A stretch of DNA of 64,000 nt from JANOYY01 sp043720395 (GTDB taxonomy: Bacteria > Actinomycetota > Acidimicrobiia > Acidimicrobiales > JANYDT01), in contig JAYSSR010000076.1 in the NCBI GenBank assembly GCA_043720395.1, positions 1 to 64,000 on the forward strand, in the 5' to 3' direction. The notes under the pieces are model-generated. The model ran no database searches. It had not been told where the DNA came from and saw only the letters and a list, made by a program, of their open reading frames with translations. Below, piece after piece: positions 15,197-25,000 of the stretch. The position numbers and the translations under genes are program-made. Numbering within the stretch: position 1 is the first letter of the stretch; every line of letters starts with the position of its first letter.

Positions 15197-17533
15197 TTAC
15201 ACGCCCGCAGACTGGATTGCTCGCCACACCTTCTCAGCGGTCGCAGGCATGTCGACGTGACGCACACCGAGGTGGGCCAGCGCGTCGACGACCGCGTTCT
15301 GCACGGCCGGTGTTGAACCAATGGTGCCCGACTCGCCGATGCCTTTCGCTCCCAATGGATTGAGCGGCGACGGCGTCTCCAGGATGACCCGGTCGATCAT
15401 CGGCATCTCGGTGGCCGAGATCACGCCGTAGTCGGCAAAGTTGGCGGTGAGCGGGTTGCCGTCCTCGTCGTAGCGGAACTCCTCAAGCAGTGCCTGTGCC
15501 GCGCCCTGGGCCACGCCGCCGTGCACCTGTCCCGCCACGATCAGCGGGTTCAGAAGCCGTCCCGCGTCGTCGCACGCGATGTGGCGGAGCAGCGTTACCC
15601 GACCGGTTTCCGAGTCGACCTCCACGACGCTGATGTGCGCTCCGCTCGGGAACGTCGCACCGGTCTGCTTGAACTCGAACTCGGCGCGTAGCGTCGTTCC
15701 CCGCTTAGCTGCTTCGGTCGCGAGGTCCGTCCAGGACACGACCGGTGCGGGGCTTCCGGCAACGTGCAGGACGCCGCGTGCCGAATCGATCACCACGTCT
15801 TCGGCCGCTGCCTCCAGGAGATCCGCTGCGATGAGCCGCGCCTGGTCGAGAACGAGTTCGGCCGCGCCCTGCATCGATGAGCCGGCGAGCTGCAGCGAAC
15901 GCGAGCCGCCCGTCAGGCCGCCGCGGGCGACCACGTCCGTGTCACCGAACAGCACCTCGATATCGGACATTGCAACGCCGAGACGGTCGGCGATCAGCAT
16001 CGACCAACTGGTGACGTGACCGGTACCGTACGGCAGCGAACCAGTATGCGCGCGTATCTTTCCGTTCGGGAGCACTTCGACCATTGCGTATTCGCTGCCA
16101 CCCCCACCAGCGGTCACCTCGACGTAGGTCGAGATGCCGATGCCGAGCATCTTTGGATCACCCGACAAGCGTCGACGGGATTGCTCGGCGCGCAGATCGT
16201 CGTAGCCAGCGGCGTCGAGTGCGCGCTTCAGCATCTCGGGGTAATCGCCGCTGTCGTAGGCCGCACCACCGAACGTCGTATGGACTTCGGAGAACGGCGC
16301 GAGGACGTTGCGGCGGCGAACCTCGGCCGGGTCCATACCGATCTCCACAGCGAACCGGTCGACCGCACGTTCGATCGCTGCGGACGCTTCTGGCCGACCG
16401 GCACCGCGGAACGGCACGACCGGCGTGGTGTTCGTAACGACGGACACTGACGAGAACGCGAGGTTCGCGATGTCATAGACGCCGGGCTGCATGAGCTTGG
16501 TCATGTTCGGCAGGTACGCGCCATAGCGCGGGTAGGCCCCGGAGTCCTGAAGGACCGTCAGGCGATACGCCGTGATGCGACCGTCGCGGTTGCCGCCCAT
16601 CTCGACGTTCTGGATCTGCGCACGGCCGTGTCCGAGGTTGACCATGTCGTCGGAGCGGTTCGAGAACCATCGGACGGGCCGATCGACCGTCTTCGCGATC
16701 CAGTCGAGAAGGATGTCCTCCGGATAGGGCACCGCCTTCGCTCCGAAGCCGCCGCCCACATCCGGAGTGATGACACGGATGTCCTTCTTGTCGAGCCCGA
16801 ACGCGGCAGCGATAACGCCGCGGAAGGGATGCGGCCCCTGGCAGGTGGTCCAGTGGTGCAGCCTTCCGCCGGACCACACGGCCGCAGCACTGCGCGGCTC
16901 CAAGGCGGCAGGCGCGATCTTCGAGTTCAGGATGCGAAGGCGCACGACCACCTCACAGGCTGCGAGAGCGTCGTCGAAGCCATCCGTCTCGACCGCCTTG
17001 ATCTTGGTCGGGACGTTGGAGTCGAGCCCCTCGAACAGGATCTGCGCGTCGGGAGCAAGCGCAGCTTCCGGGTCAATGAGCACGGGCAGCGTCTCGTAAT
17101 CGATCACGACGAGTTCGGCAGCGTCCGGTCCCTGACCGCGTTCCTCGGTCACGATCGCGACGATCGGCTCGCCGACGTACCGCACAACGCCACGGGCAAG
17201 GAACGGCCGCGCCATCTCCTTCGGAAAAATGGGCATCTCCGGTGGGAATGGGCCCACGCCAGCAGCGTCGAGGTCGGCACAGGTGAAGACGGCAACGACG
17301 CCCGGAGCGGCCTTCGCCGCCGAAACGTCGATGCTGAGAATGCGTGCATGGGCGACGTTGGCCCGGGCGTAGTGCACGAAGGCCGCACCGTCGAGAAGCG
17401 GGTCGCGAACGTCGTCGACGTAGGTGCCGCCAACGGTGAGGAACTTCGGGTCCTCGACGCGCCGAACGGGATTGCCGAGGATGCTGCCGCCGGGCATTGC
17501 TGCGCCGTTCGAGCCAATGGTTGCGGTCGTCAT
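15197..17533 (-). CDS. Xanthine dehydrogenase-family molybdopterin-binding large subunit (CoxL-like)
   Basis: Protein of 778 aa, the usual size of the Mo-cofactor subunit of the xanthine oxidase family. The N-terminus has GNPVRRVEDPKFLTVGGTYV and YARANVAHARI, then VGEPIVAIV, DVGGGFGAKA, PFRGAGRPEA, and near the C-terminus GAKGIGESGTIG with the conserved catalytic-type Glu. The active-site loop reads PFRGAGR instead of the AYxCSFR of form I CO dehydrogenase, so CO oxidation is not supported. The start at 17533 places GNPVRRVED about 20 residues in. No FAD subunit or 2Fe-2S subunit lies beside it, although these normally form an operon. Confidence 0.9.
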   Translation of the reverse strand: MTTATIGSNGAAMPGGSILGNPVRRVEDPKFLTVGGTYVDDVRDPLLDGAAFVHYARANVAHARILSIDVSAAKAAPGVVAVFTCADLDAAGVGPFPPEMPIFPKEMARPFLARGVVRYVGEPIVAIVTEERGQGPDAAELVVIDYETLPVLIDPEAALAPDAQILFEGLDSNVPTKIKAVETDGFDDALAACEVVVRLRILNSKIAPAALEPRSAAAVWSGGRLHHWTTCQGPHPFRGVIAAAFGLDKKDIRVITPDVGGGFGAKAVPYPEDILLDWIAKTVDRPVRWFSNRSDDMVNLGHGRAQIQNVEMGGNRDGRITAYRLTVLQDSGAYPRYGAYLPNMTKLMQPGVYDIANLAFSSVSVVTNTTPVVPFRGAGRPEASAAIERAVDRFAVEIGMDPAEVRRRNVLAPFSEVHTTFGGAAYDSGDYPEMLKRALDAAGYDDLRAEQSRRRLSGDPKMLGIGISTYVEVTAGGGGSEYAMVEVLPNGKIRAHTGSLPYGTGHVTSWSMLIADRLGVAMSDIEVLFGDTDVVARGGLTGGSRSLQLAGSSMQGAAELVLDQARLIAADLLEAAAEDVVIDSARGVLHVAGSPAPVVSWTDLATEAAKRGTTLRAEFEFKQTGATFPSGAHISVVEVDSETGRVTLLRHIACDDAGRLLNPLIVAGQVHGGVAQGAAQALLEEFRYDEDGNPLTANFADYGVISATEMPMIDRVILETPSPLNPLGAKGIGESGTIGSTPAVQNAVVDALAHLGVRHVDMPATAEKVWRAIQSAGV

Positions 17534-17594
17534 AGACCATGAAGCTACCCGGGACACGCCCCCGGAACTGATTCCGCCGAGGTCAGCTGAACTT

Positions 17595-17756
17595 GAATCT
17601 ACCGAATCCGGGTGCTCCGGGTACCGCATCCTCTGGTCCGGCGGGCCGGGCACGGCGAATCCAGGTAGCACCCCGGCGGATGCCGGTGAGTCGGCGGCCC
17701 GAATGTCCGTCCCGTCTCATTTTCCGACTGTTTTCTTGGTCGGATTCGGTGGATTC
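17595..17756. repeat. 16-bp inverted repeat (one mismatch) with nested repeats
   Basis: GAATCTACCGAATCCG (17595-17610) pairs with CGGATTCGGTGGATTC (17741-17756). The flanks both carry CAGCTGAACT. The interior holds further GC-rich complementary pieces around GGGTGCT and TAGCACCCC. It fills the space between the oxidoreductase start and the tdk stop. Confidence 0.6.
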
Positions 17757-18369
17757 AGCTGAACTCCGTTCGTCCACTGCGGTAGTGACGCCGACAGAGA
17801 AGTTCGTAGCTGACGGTGTCGCCGAACAGCGGCGGGTCGGCCGGACTGATGTCGCCGACCACCACCACGTCGCCCTCATAGACGATCAGGCCGTTGACGA
17901 GACGTGCGTTGAACGTCGCCCGGTCACCGCACCAGCACCGCGCCTCGACGTGCAGTTGAACCCGTTCGTCGGCGACCTCCAGGAACCGTTGCGTCGACGC
18001 AAACAGGCGGCCGCGGAAGTCGGTGATGAGGCCGAACGCGTAGACGTCGACGTCGAGGTTATCGGCGACGTCAGCCAGTTGGTCGGCCTGGATTGCCGTA
18101 TAGAAGTGGCACTCGTCGCACACCAGATACTCGAGCCCACCGTGGTCCTTTACGTACCTGTGGGCGACGGCCGATAGGTCGAGATCCGGGGTCACCTCGA
18201 ACGCTTCGACGGACACGCCGAGTCGGCTCGAAACCCTCGCACCCTCGCGGTCGAGCTGACTGAGCAGCAGACCGCGTTTGTTCCGACGCGCAAGGTTGTG
18301 GTGGATCTGGAGTGCGAGGGTGCTCTTGCCCGAACCCATGGTTCCGAACGAAAACCTGAGGACGCCCAT
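17755..18369 (-). CDS. tdk: Thymidine kinase (type II)
   Basis: Enzyme of 204 aa phosphorylating thymidine to dTMP in the salvage pathway. The P-loop GTMGSGKST begins at residue 9, the Walker B/lid motif is VCDECHFY, the substrate loop follows DVYAFGLITDFRG, and Cys pairs in RCWCGDRA and LCRRHY suggest the structural zinc site. The ATG at 18369 gives the family-standard short lead before the P-loop. The gene is divergent from the coiled-coil gene at 18659. Confidence 0.94.
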   Translation of the reverse strand: MGVLRFSFGTMGSGKSTLALQIHHNLARRNKRGLLLSQLDREGARVSSRLGVSVEAFEVTPDLDLSAVAHRYVKDHGGLEYLVCDECHFYTAIQADQLADVADNLDVDVYAFGLITDFRGRLFASTQRFLEVADERVQLHVEARCWCGDRATFNARLVNGLIVYEGDVVVVGDISPADPPLFGDTVSYELLCRRHYRSGRTEFS

Positions 18370-18658
18370 ATGGCAGTCACGGTAGCTGGGACGGTGCACG
18401 GGGCTTCAGCCGTGAGCGGGGGGTCAGCCGTCTTGCTAGTGTTCGGACGACCACGGTGCGCGACCGTCGAGGGGGGTACAACATCGCAGGCTGTGGGCGA
18501 ACACCTCGCCAGGCGAGGCTCTCGATCAACTGTTGCCCGGTGCCGTGATCAGGTTCCCGACTTCCCCCGTGAGCCGATCCATTTCGTTGTATTTCTTGGT
18601 TCCAAAATGCCGGAGCGACCCTTCGAAACCGGCTCATTCCACGGGGAGTTCCGAAGCT
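18370..18658. other. Divergent intergenic region with short perfect palindrome
   Basis: About 290 bases without a convincing gene, between divergent tdk and the coiled-coil gene. It contains a perfect 7-1-7 palindrome, CCTCGCC-A-GGCGAGG, at 18504-18518, and an ACTTCCCCCGTG stretch near 18559 like the leader motif found upstream of two minus-strand genes. Confidence 0.5.
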
Positions 18659-20095
18659 ATGAAATGGTTTCTCACGCAGTCGATCTCGACGATTGCATTG
18701 TCGTTCCTGCTTGGCACCGTCCTCACGTGGCTGTACTTTCGGAACCGCTATCGGCGAGTCGAGCGTTCCTGGACCACGCAGGACGACGAAGCGTTGAATT
18801 CGACCAACGTCGAAGCGTCGGAGCTCGGCGCTCGTCGCACGCTGGAGCCCCGGAACGCGGTCGGAGCGGTAACCGTATCGGGGGCACCGGAGGCGGTGGC
18901 CTTGGCGATGGGTCGTTCGGAGACCAGAGCTTCGGACTCGTCGCGATATGACGCGGAGCGCGATGCCCAAACGCTCGTGTTGCGGACAGAACATGATGCG
19001 GCGCTCGCGGCCGCGGCGACCAGCCACGACAGCGTGCTCGCCGAACTTCGCGCCGAGCACGAACGAACGATCAGCGGGCTCACCACAACCCATCAGGTTG
19101 CTCTCGGTGGCAGTGCCGAGGGCCTCGCTGCCGCTCGTGAGGAGGGTGATCGTGCCGCTGCCGATCTCCGCCACCGAGCGGAGACGGCAGAGACCGAACT
19201 GGGAAAGGTTCGGGCGGAGTTGGCCGCTGCACAGAGCACGATTGAGGAGCGGACGTCGAGTCTTGAGGCAGGTCGAACGGAACTCGCGCGCCTGCACGGT
19301 GAGACCGAATCAGTCCGCGCCGACACGGCACGCGAAGTGGACGCGGCTCGACTTGACGCGACGCGCGATGTCGAAGCAGCCAGGAGTGAGGCCGCTCGCC
19401 TCCAGGGTGAGATCGAACAGCTCCGCACAAGCACCGAGTCGTCCGCCGCAGCTATCGATGGGGTGCGCGCCGAAGTTGAAAGTGCCCAGTCCGCAGCTGC
19501 TCAGTCGGCGGCGGAAGTCGAGACGCTCCGAGGGGAACTTGCGAGGGCGAGGACCGAACATGACGGGCTACGGGTCGCGCACAGCTCACTGCAAGAAACA
19601 CACGACACCCTTCAGCGGGCCCACGACGTTCTGCGCACGGAACACGCCGCGTCCCAGACGGCATCGCGTCAAGCGTTCACCGCCGGCGCGTCGGTTGGCT
19701 TGCCTTCGGTTGGTTTGCGTTTAGGCAACCGCGCGGACGAAGGTCCCGAGGAGGCTGGAGACGGGTCAGAGACCATGAACACGGCACGACACCTCGCGCC
19801 CAACGTCGATGGTCCCGTCACCACGGGAACAGACGGGGTCGTCGATGACCTTGAGCGGATCGAAGGAATTGGTCCGAGGATCTGTGCGTCGCTGCATGCT
19901 GTCGGAATCCGAACCTTTGACAGCCTCGCTGGTGCCAGCCAGGAGCGTCTCCGTGACGCCCTGGAGCAGGCGGGCCTGAACTACGCGCCGAGTTTGCCGA
20001 CCTGGGCCGAGCAAGCACAACTTCTGGCCAGCGGCAACGTGGCGGGATTTCATGAATTCGTCGAGAGGCTGATCGCCGGTCGGGACGCGAGGTAG
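18659..20095 (+). CDS. Membrane-anchored coiled-coil protein with C-terminal helix-hairpin-helix domain
   Basis: Protein of 478 aa. The start is the ATG at 18659, followed directly by a membrane helix (ISTIALSFLLGTVLTWLYF). Residues about 100-350 form a long Ala/Glu/Arg-rich coiled coil (for example EVDAARLDATRDVEAARSEA). The C-terminal 80 residues open with LERIEGIGPRICASLHAVGI, a helix-hairpin-helix (DUF4332-like) unit usually tied to DNA or protein binding. With the anchor at the N-terminus, the rod and HhH domain are probably cytoplasmic. The next gene starts 4 bases after the stop, so the two form an operon. The specific role is unknown. Confidence 0.8.
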   Translation: MKWFLTQSISTIALSFLLGTVLTWLYFRNRYRRVERSWTTQDDEALNSTNVEASELGARRTLEPRNAVGAVTVSGAPEAVALAMGRSETRASDSSRYDAERDAQTLVLRTEHDAALAAAATSHDSVLAELRAEHERTISGLTTTHQVALGGSAEGLAAAREEGDRAAADLRHRAETAETELGKVRAELAAAQSTIEERTSSLEAGRTELARLHGETESVRADTAREVDAARLDATRDVEAARSEAARLQGEIEQLRTSTESSAAAIDGVRAEVESAQSAAAQSAAEVETLRGELARARTEHDGLRVAHSSLQETHDTLQRAHDVLRTEHAASQTASRQAFTAGASVGLPSVGLRLGNRADEGPEEAGDGSETMNTARHLAPNVDGPVTTGTDGVVDDLERIEGIGPRICASLHAVGIRTFDSLAGASQERLRDALEQAGLNYAPSLPTWAEQAQLLASGNVAGFHEFVERLIAGRDAR

Positions 20096-20099
20096 TTCA

Positions 20100-21308
20100 A
20101 TGGCCGAGAACGAGAGTCCGCGATTTGGTCGACTCCCGGGAGGGGACCCGCTCGAGAAGGCCGCACAGGCGGCCGAGGAGACCCGCGGTGCCGCGTCGGC
20201 TGCGGCAGGTTCGACAGCCGACGCCTCGTCGGCCGCCGCTGATGGCTTGACGGGGCCGACCGGTTCGACGTCAGCAACATGGAATGAGGGTCCCGGTGGT
20301 GCAACCCGCGCCGGAGGATCGAGCACGGGAGGAGGCTCGACGGGAGGTGTCATGGGTGACCCAAGCGGCACCGGTTCGGCATCGCAAGGCGGGCGAACTC
20401 GCCACCACAAGGCCGAACTTGAAAAGCGGCCGATGCCGTGGTGGCTGGCCGGGCCCGCGGTCGCAGGGCTGGCCGGGCTGGGGGCCTGGCAGATGATCGG
20501 TGTCCGGCATCGGTCCGAAGGCGAGCTCCGTTCGACGGCCGAGGATGTCCTGAAGGCGAAGTTCCCGGGCGCAAACCTGCGATTTCATGGTCGCGATGCA
20601 GTCATCAGTGGTCTGTCGTCGGCGGACCGATCGGCGGCACACAATCTCATTCGCGACCTTCCTGGGGTGCGAAACGTGGTCGAAGGCGTCCGCGCCGCCG
20701 TACCGACGGCTGCGTCGGCGGTTACGGCCACGACCGCGCCAGCGACTACGAAGGCGACGTCCGCCCCGCCTACAGAACCGGCTCCGGCTGCGACTGCCGC
20801 GCCTACGACTGCCGCGCCTACGACTGCTGCGACCACGACTGCTGCACCTGCGCCTACGTCGGCACCGACAACGATCGCGCCGTCGTCGAGTGACGTGCCG
20901 ACGACGACCGCTCCCTCGGACTCTGCGGGACCGGCCTCAGCGGTGGCGGCAGGCGACGCGGTAACGCTTGGGTTCGACCGCGACAGCTGCGACGTCAAGG
21001 ACGCCGGGGCAACTGCGCTCGACGGTGTCGTCGACTACCTCACTCAGAACCCGGACGCCCACGCGTCGATCTCGGGCTACACCGACTCAACCGGAACCCG
21101 CTTGGCAAACCTCGCGATCAGTGCGTGTCGCGCCGATGCCGTACGATCCGCGTTGGTTGCGCGGGGCATTGATCGCGACCGGCTGTCGGCTCGGGGTTTC
21201 GGTGAGCGCCGTGCGGTCGCAAGCAACGCGACGAGGGCCGGACGGGAAGCCAATCGACGTGTAGAGATCGCGTATTCGGGTGGTCGTCAGATCCAGTACA
21301 CGGGCTGA
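20100..21308 (+). CDS. BON-like plus OmpA-like envelope protein
   Basis: Protein of 402 aa. Its order is a Gly/Ala/Thr-rich cytoplasmic region, one membrane helix (MPWWLAGPAVAGLAGLGAW, about residues 112-130), a BON-like segment (LKAKFPGANLRFHGRDAVIS, then DLPGVRNVVEGV), a Thr/Ala/Pro-rich linker of about 75 residues, and an OmpA C-terminal domain (ISGYTDSTGTRLANLAISAC, GFGERRAVASNATRAGREAN) with the Asp and Arg that bind diaminopimelate in peptidoglycan. This matches the architecture of mycobacterial ArfA (OmpATb). It is cotranscribed with the coiled-coil gene just upstream, suggesting one envelope system. Confidence 0.85.
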   Translation: MAENESPRFGRLPGGDPLEKAAQAAEETRGAASAAAGSTADASSAAADGLTGPTGSTSATWNEGPGGATRAGGSSTGGGSTGGVMGDPSGTGSASQGGRTRHHKAELEKRPMPWWLAGPAVAGLAGLGAWQMIGVRHRSEGELRSTAEDVLKAKFPGANLRFHGRDAVISGLSSADRSAAHNLIRDLPGVRNVVEGVRAAVPTAASAVTATTAPATTKATSAPPTEPAPAATAAPTTAAPTTAATTTAAPAPTSAPTTIAPSSSDVPTTTAPSDSAGPASAVAAGDAVTLGFDRDSCDVKDAGATALDGVVDYLTQNPDAHASISGYTDSTGTRLANLAISACRADAVRSALVARGIDRDRLSARGFGERRAVASNATRAGREANRRVEIAYSGGRQIQYTG

Positions 21309-21332
21309 ACGGAGGGAACTCCTTCGGTGGGC

Positions 21333-21929
21333 TTACGCGGTCCGCTCGACGCGCAGAATGCAGAAGAGGTCGGTGTCGGTTGATGCCGCCTCGGCCTTCC
21401 ACGGCTGCGTCGCGCCGTCGGGCACCGACACGTTCGTTTGCACAAGCGCACGGGTATCCGTTGTGCCCTTGCGGTTGAAGGCCACGTAGATCCGGTAGTT
21501 CGCGGCGGCACCCGACGAGTTCGTGACGGTGCCCGACGCAGTCCACCCTGTGTCGACGCGAGCGCAGCTCTCCGTCTTCACATCACTCGCCGCCCCCACG
21601 AACTTGTCGTTGGAGACGCCCGGGGGGGTTTCGACGTCGGTCACGGCGAGCGCTTCCGTGCCGGGCGTGATGATGTCCAGCGCAGCGCCGGGGCCACCTG
21701 AAGTATCGGCGGATGTAGCAGCCGATGTATCAACGGCCGCCTCGGTGCCGGCATCGTCGGTCGCTTCGGTCAGCGGGGACGCTGCCTCCGTGGACTGGTC
21801 TTGGGCGGCGGTCGAGTCGGCGACAGCCGACTCGATGGCTTGCGTGTCGGGAGTCGACTTGCCCGACCCGCAGCCGGTGAACGAAATGCTGGCAACGGCT
21901 ACGGCGATCAAGAACGATTTCTTGCCCAT
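21333..21929 (-). CDS. Small lipoprotein of unknown function
   Basis: Protein of 198 aa. A lipoprotein signal ends at Cys20 (SISFTGC), followed by a Ser/Thr/Ala/Asp-rich tether of about 70 residues and a C-terminal beta domain (TGWTASGTVTNSSGAAANYR, then YVAFNRKGTTDTRALVQTNV) that looks like a FxLYD or CARDB-type immunoglobulin-like fold. The start at 21929 is supported by AAGGAG 6 bases upstream. It follows the giant surface protein gene on the same strand by about 115 bases and may be cotranscribed with it. Confidence 0.8.
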   Translation of the reverse strand: MGKKSFLIAVAVASISFTGCGSGKSTPDTQAIESAVADSTAAQDQSTEAASPLTEATDDAGTEAAVDTSAATSADTSGGPGAALDIITPGTEALAVTDVETPPGVSNDKFVGAASDVKTESCARVDTGWTASGTVTNSSGAAANYRIYVAFNRKGTTDTRALVQTNVSVPDGATQPWKAEAASTDTDLFCILRVERTA

Positions 21930-21940
21930 GAGGGCTCCTT

Positions 21941-21974
21941 GTGGGGGAAGTGCGTGTGTGGGGGAAGTGTGTGT
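21941..21974 (-). repeat. 17-bp tandem leader repeat upstream of lipoprotein gene
   Basis: Two adjacent copies of a 17-base unit (GTGGGGGAAGTGYGTGT on the plus strand, one mismatch). Read on the coding strand it is ACTTCCCCCAC, placed just upstream of the AAGGAG ribosome binding site. The same 12-base core occurs at 48231-48242 before the LCP gene. Confidence 0.7.
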
Positions 21975-22044
21975 AGGAGACATGAGTACGGAAGCTGAGT
22001 ATCGGTAGCGGCCAGCCGACCGTGCCCAACCGGCCGGACGGAGG

Positions 22045-25000
22045 TCAGAGGGTTCCCCGACGACGACGCCTGGTCGCGGTGACGAGCGCGGAGCCAAACA
22101 CCATGAGCGACACCGCGAGGAAGCCGAGGGTCCTGCTCTGCGCACCGGTGAACGGTAGCTGCGTGGGTTGCTCGACGACTGACCGTGCAACATCTTGTCC
22201 GAGCACCGCAACGACTGGCTCGCACGTCGGGCAGTCAGGCGTCCGCCCAGCGACCTTCGCCGTGTTCTCGATGTGGCCCCGACGGATGTCGTCGATGGTG
22301 ACCGCATAGGTCGCGCCACACGTGATGGACGCGCCCGGTGCGAGCTGGCCGCCGAAGTCGGGGCAGCTCACCTCGGAGAGACCGGCCATCGTGTCGGTGA
22401 GGCGGATCTCTTCGAGCGACGCAGAGCCCGTATTCGCGACTACGAACGTGTAGAGGATCTTGTCGCCGACCGCCGAGTACCGGTTCGTGGCCTTCTTGTC
22501 GAGTGAGATCGCTGCCGCTGTCGGTGCCTTGGATACGACGGGTGCCGCTGTGGTCGCAGCGACCGGCACCGCGGTTGTAGTCGTCGTTGTGGCGGGCAGC
22601 GTCGTCGTTGGGCTGTTCGGCGTGACTTGCACGACCACCGGTATGACCACCGGCACCACAGGCACAACCTCCTTCTTCAGTCCGATCGTGACAGTGTTCG
22701 AGCTGATCGGTGTGGTCCGTGGTCCGGACGGCGGCAGCGCAGTGACGGATGCGACGTTGTCGATCTTTCCTCGACTCACGTCTGCGCCCGTCGTCGTGTA
22801 AGTCGCCGTGCAGTTCATTTGCTCACCGGGCTGGAGTACCGCTTTCTCACACACGACCGGTGCCACGATCGGATCGTTGACCTTGATGTCGGTCACCATC
22901 ACGTTCCCGGTGTTCGTGACGACGAACCCGTACGTGATGGATTCCCCAGCCAAGCTGAACTCCTTGACGGCTGTCGACTTCACGATGGTGAGTGCGGGCG
23001 ACTGGACAGCGTCGACTCGTACCGTGTTGGAGCTCACCGGCGGGACCGACGCGCCGTTGGGCAGCTTGGCACCGACCTGCGCAGTGTTGATGATCGACCC
23101 GGCGTTCAGGTCGTCCTGCGTGACCGTTCGACTGGCCGTGCAGGTCGTCGACGCACCGGGAGCGAGGGTGTTTACAGCGCAAACCGGCGTGCTTACCTTC
23201 GGGTCGGTCACGGACACGCTGGAGAGCGTGACGTTGCCGGTATTGGTGACGGTGAAGGTGAAGTGGACGACGTCGCCAATCTTCGAGAACGTCGCGACGT
23301 CGGCTGCCTTGACGATCGTGATGATGCCGTTCTGCGTGACCGGCAGCGTGACCGTGTTGGACGGAACGGGGACGAGCGGCCCCGCAGGACCGACCCCCAC
23401 AACCGACGCGGTATTCACGATTGCTCCCGAGTCGATGTCGCCCTGCGTCACGGTGTGCGAGCCGGTGCACAGGGTCTGCTGACCCGGTGCAAGCGACGTT
23501 GTCGGGCACGTCACGCCGGTCGTGTTCGGGTCGCTGACGGCCACGCCGGTCACGGTCACGTTGCCGGTGTTGCGAACCGTGAACGTGTACGGAACCGTCT
23601 GACCCACGATGGTGACCGACGATGCCGTCGTCGACTTTGTGACGCTGAGCGAGGGTGCCTGCAGGACCGGCACGTTGACCGTGTTCGAGGTCACTGGGAC
23701 GAGTGGCGTCCCCGAGGGCGGTGTGCCCGTTGCGGTCGCGGTGTTGGTGACGACGCCGGCATCGAGCTCGGCCTGGGTGACGAGGTGGCTTCCGCTGCAG
23801 GTTGCTACCGCACTCGGCGCGAGCGTGGTCGGCAGACACGTCACGCCGGTGAGCTTCGGGTCCGTGACCGCGACAGCCGTCAGCGTCACGTTGCCGGTGT
23901 TCGTGACCATGAACGTATACGGGACGTTTTCGCCGAGCGTATTCACCGAAACCTTGGTCGTTGCCTTCGACACGGTCAGCGACGGATTCTGCACCGCGTT
24001 CACGGTGATCGTGTTCGAGAAGACGGGCGGGATGGGTCCTCCGGTCGGCGGAGTGCCGGCCACGGATGCGGTGTTCACGATCGAACCGGCGTCGAGGTCG
24101 GCCTGCGTGACCGCGTGCGAACCAGTGCACGTGATTGTGACTCCCGGGAGCAGGGCCGTCGCAAGGCACGTGATCGGCGCGGCGATCGGGTCGGTCACAC
24201 TGATGGCCGTCATGGACACGTTGCCGGTGTTGCGGACGGTGAACGTGTACCCAACAAGGTCACCGACCGCTGTGTAGCCTGAGACAACTGCGGACTTCAC
24301 GATCGTGAGCGCGGGACCCTGGATGACCGGGACGGTCACCGCGTTGGAGCTGACCGGGGCGAACGGCGTTCCCGAGGGGGGCGTCGCAACGGCCTGCGCG
24401 ACGTTGATCACGGAGCCGGCGTCGAGGTCGATCTGGGTCACCGCGTGGGTACCGGTACAAGCCGTGGACTGGGACGGCTGCAGGGGCCCGCTCGGACAGG
24501 TGATGCCGGTTGCGTTCGGGTCGGTCACGGCGACGGCGGTCAACGTGACGTTGCCGGTGTTGGTGACGGTGAACGTGTACGGGATCATCTCGCCGAGGAG
24601 TGCGACGCTGACCGTGGTGGTCGCCTTGTCGACGGTGAACGCCGGTGTCTGGACGCTCGGCACGGTGACCGTGTTCGACGGAACCGGCATGATCGCGGGT
24701 CCGATCGGTGGTGTGCCGACAACGGCTGCGGTGTTCACGACGGAGCCGGCGTCGATGTCGGTCTGGGTAACGGCATGCGTACCAACGCATGCCGTCGTCG
24801 CACCCGGAGCGAGCGTCGACACGAGGCAGGAGAGGCCACTGACCTTGGGATCGGACACGCCGATACCGGACATCGTGACGTTGCCGGTGTTGGTGACTTC
24901 GAAGGTGTACACGATTGTCTGGCCGATGGTGTCGTAGCTCGCCAGTGACGTTGCCTTGGAGAGCGTGAGCTTCGGGTCCGGGAGGATCACGACGTTGACG

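Noticed and set aside
15197..17533. Aerobic carbon monoxide dehydrogenase (CoxL form I)
   Set aside because: The active-site loop is PFRGAGR, not AYxCSFR, and no coxM or coxS is present.
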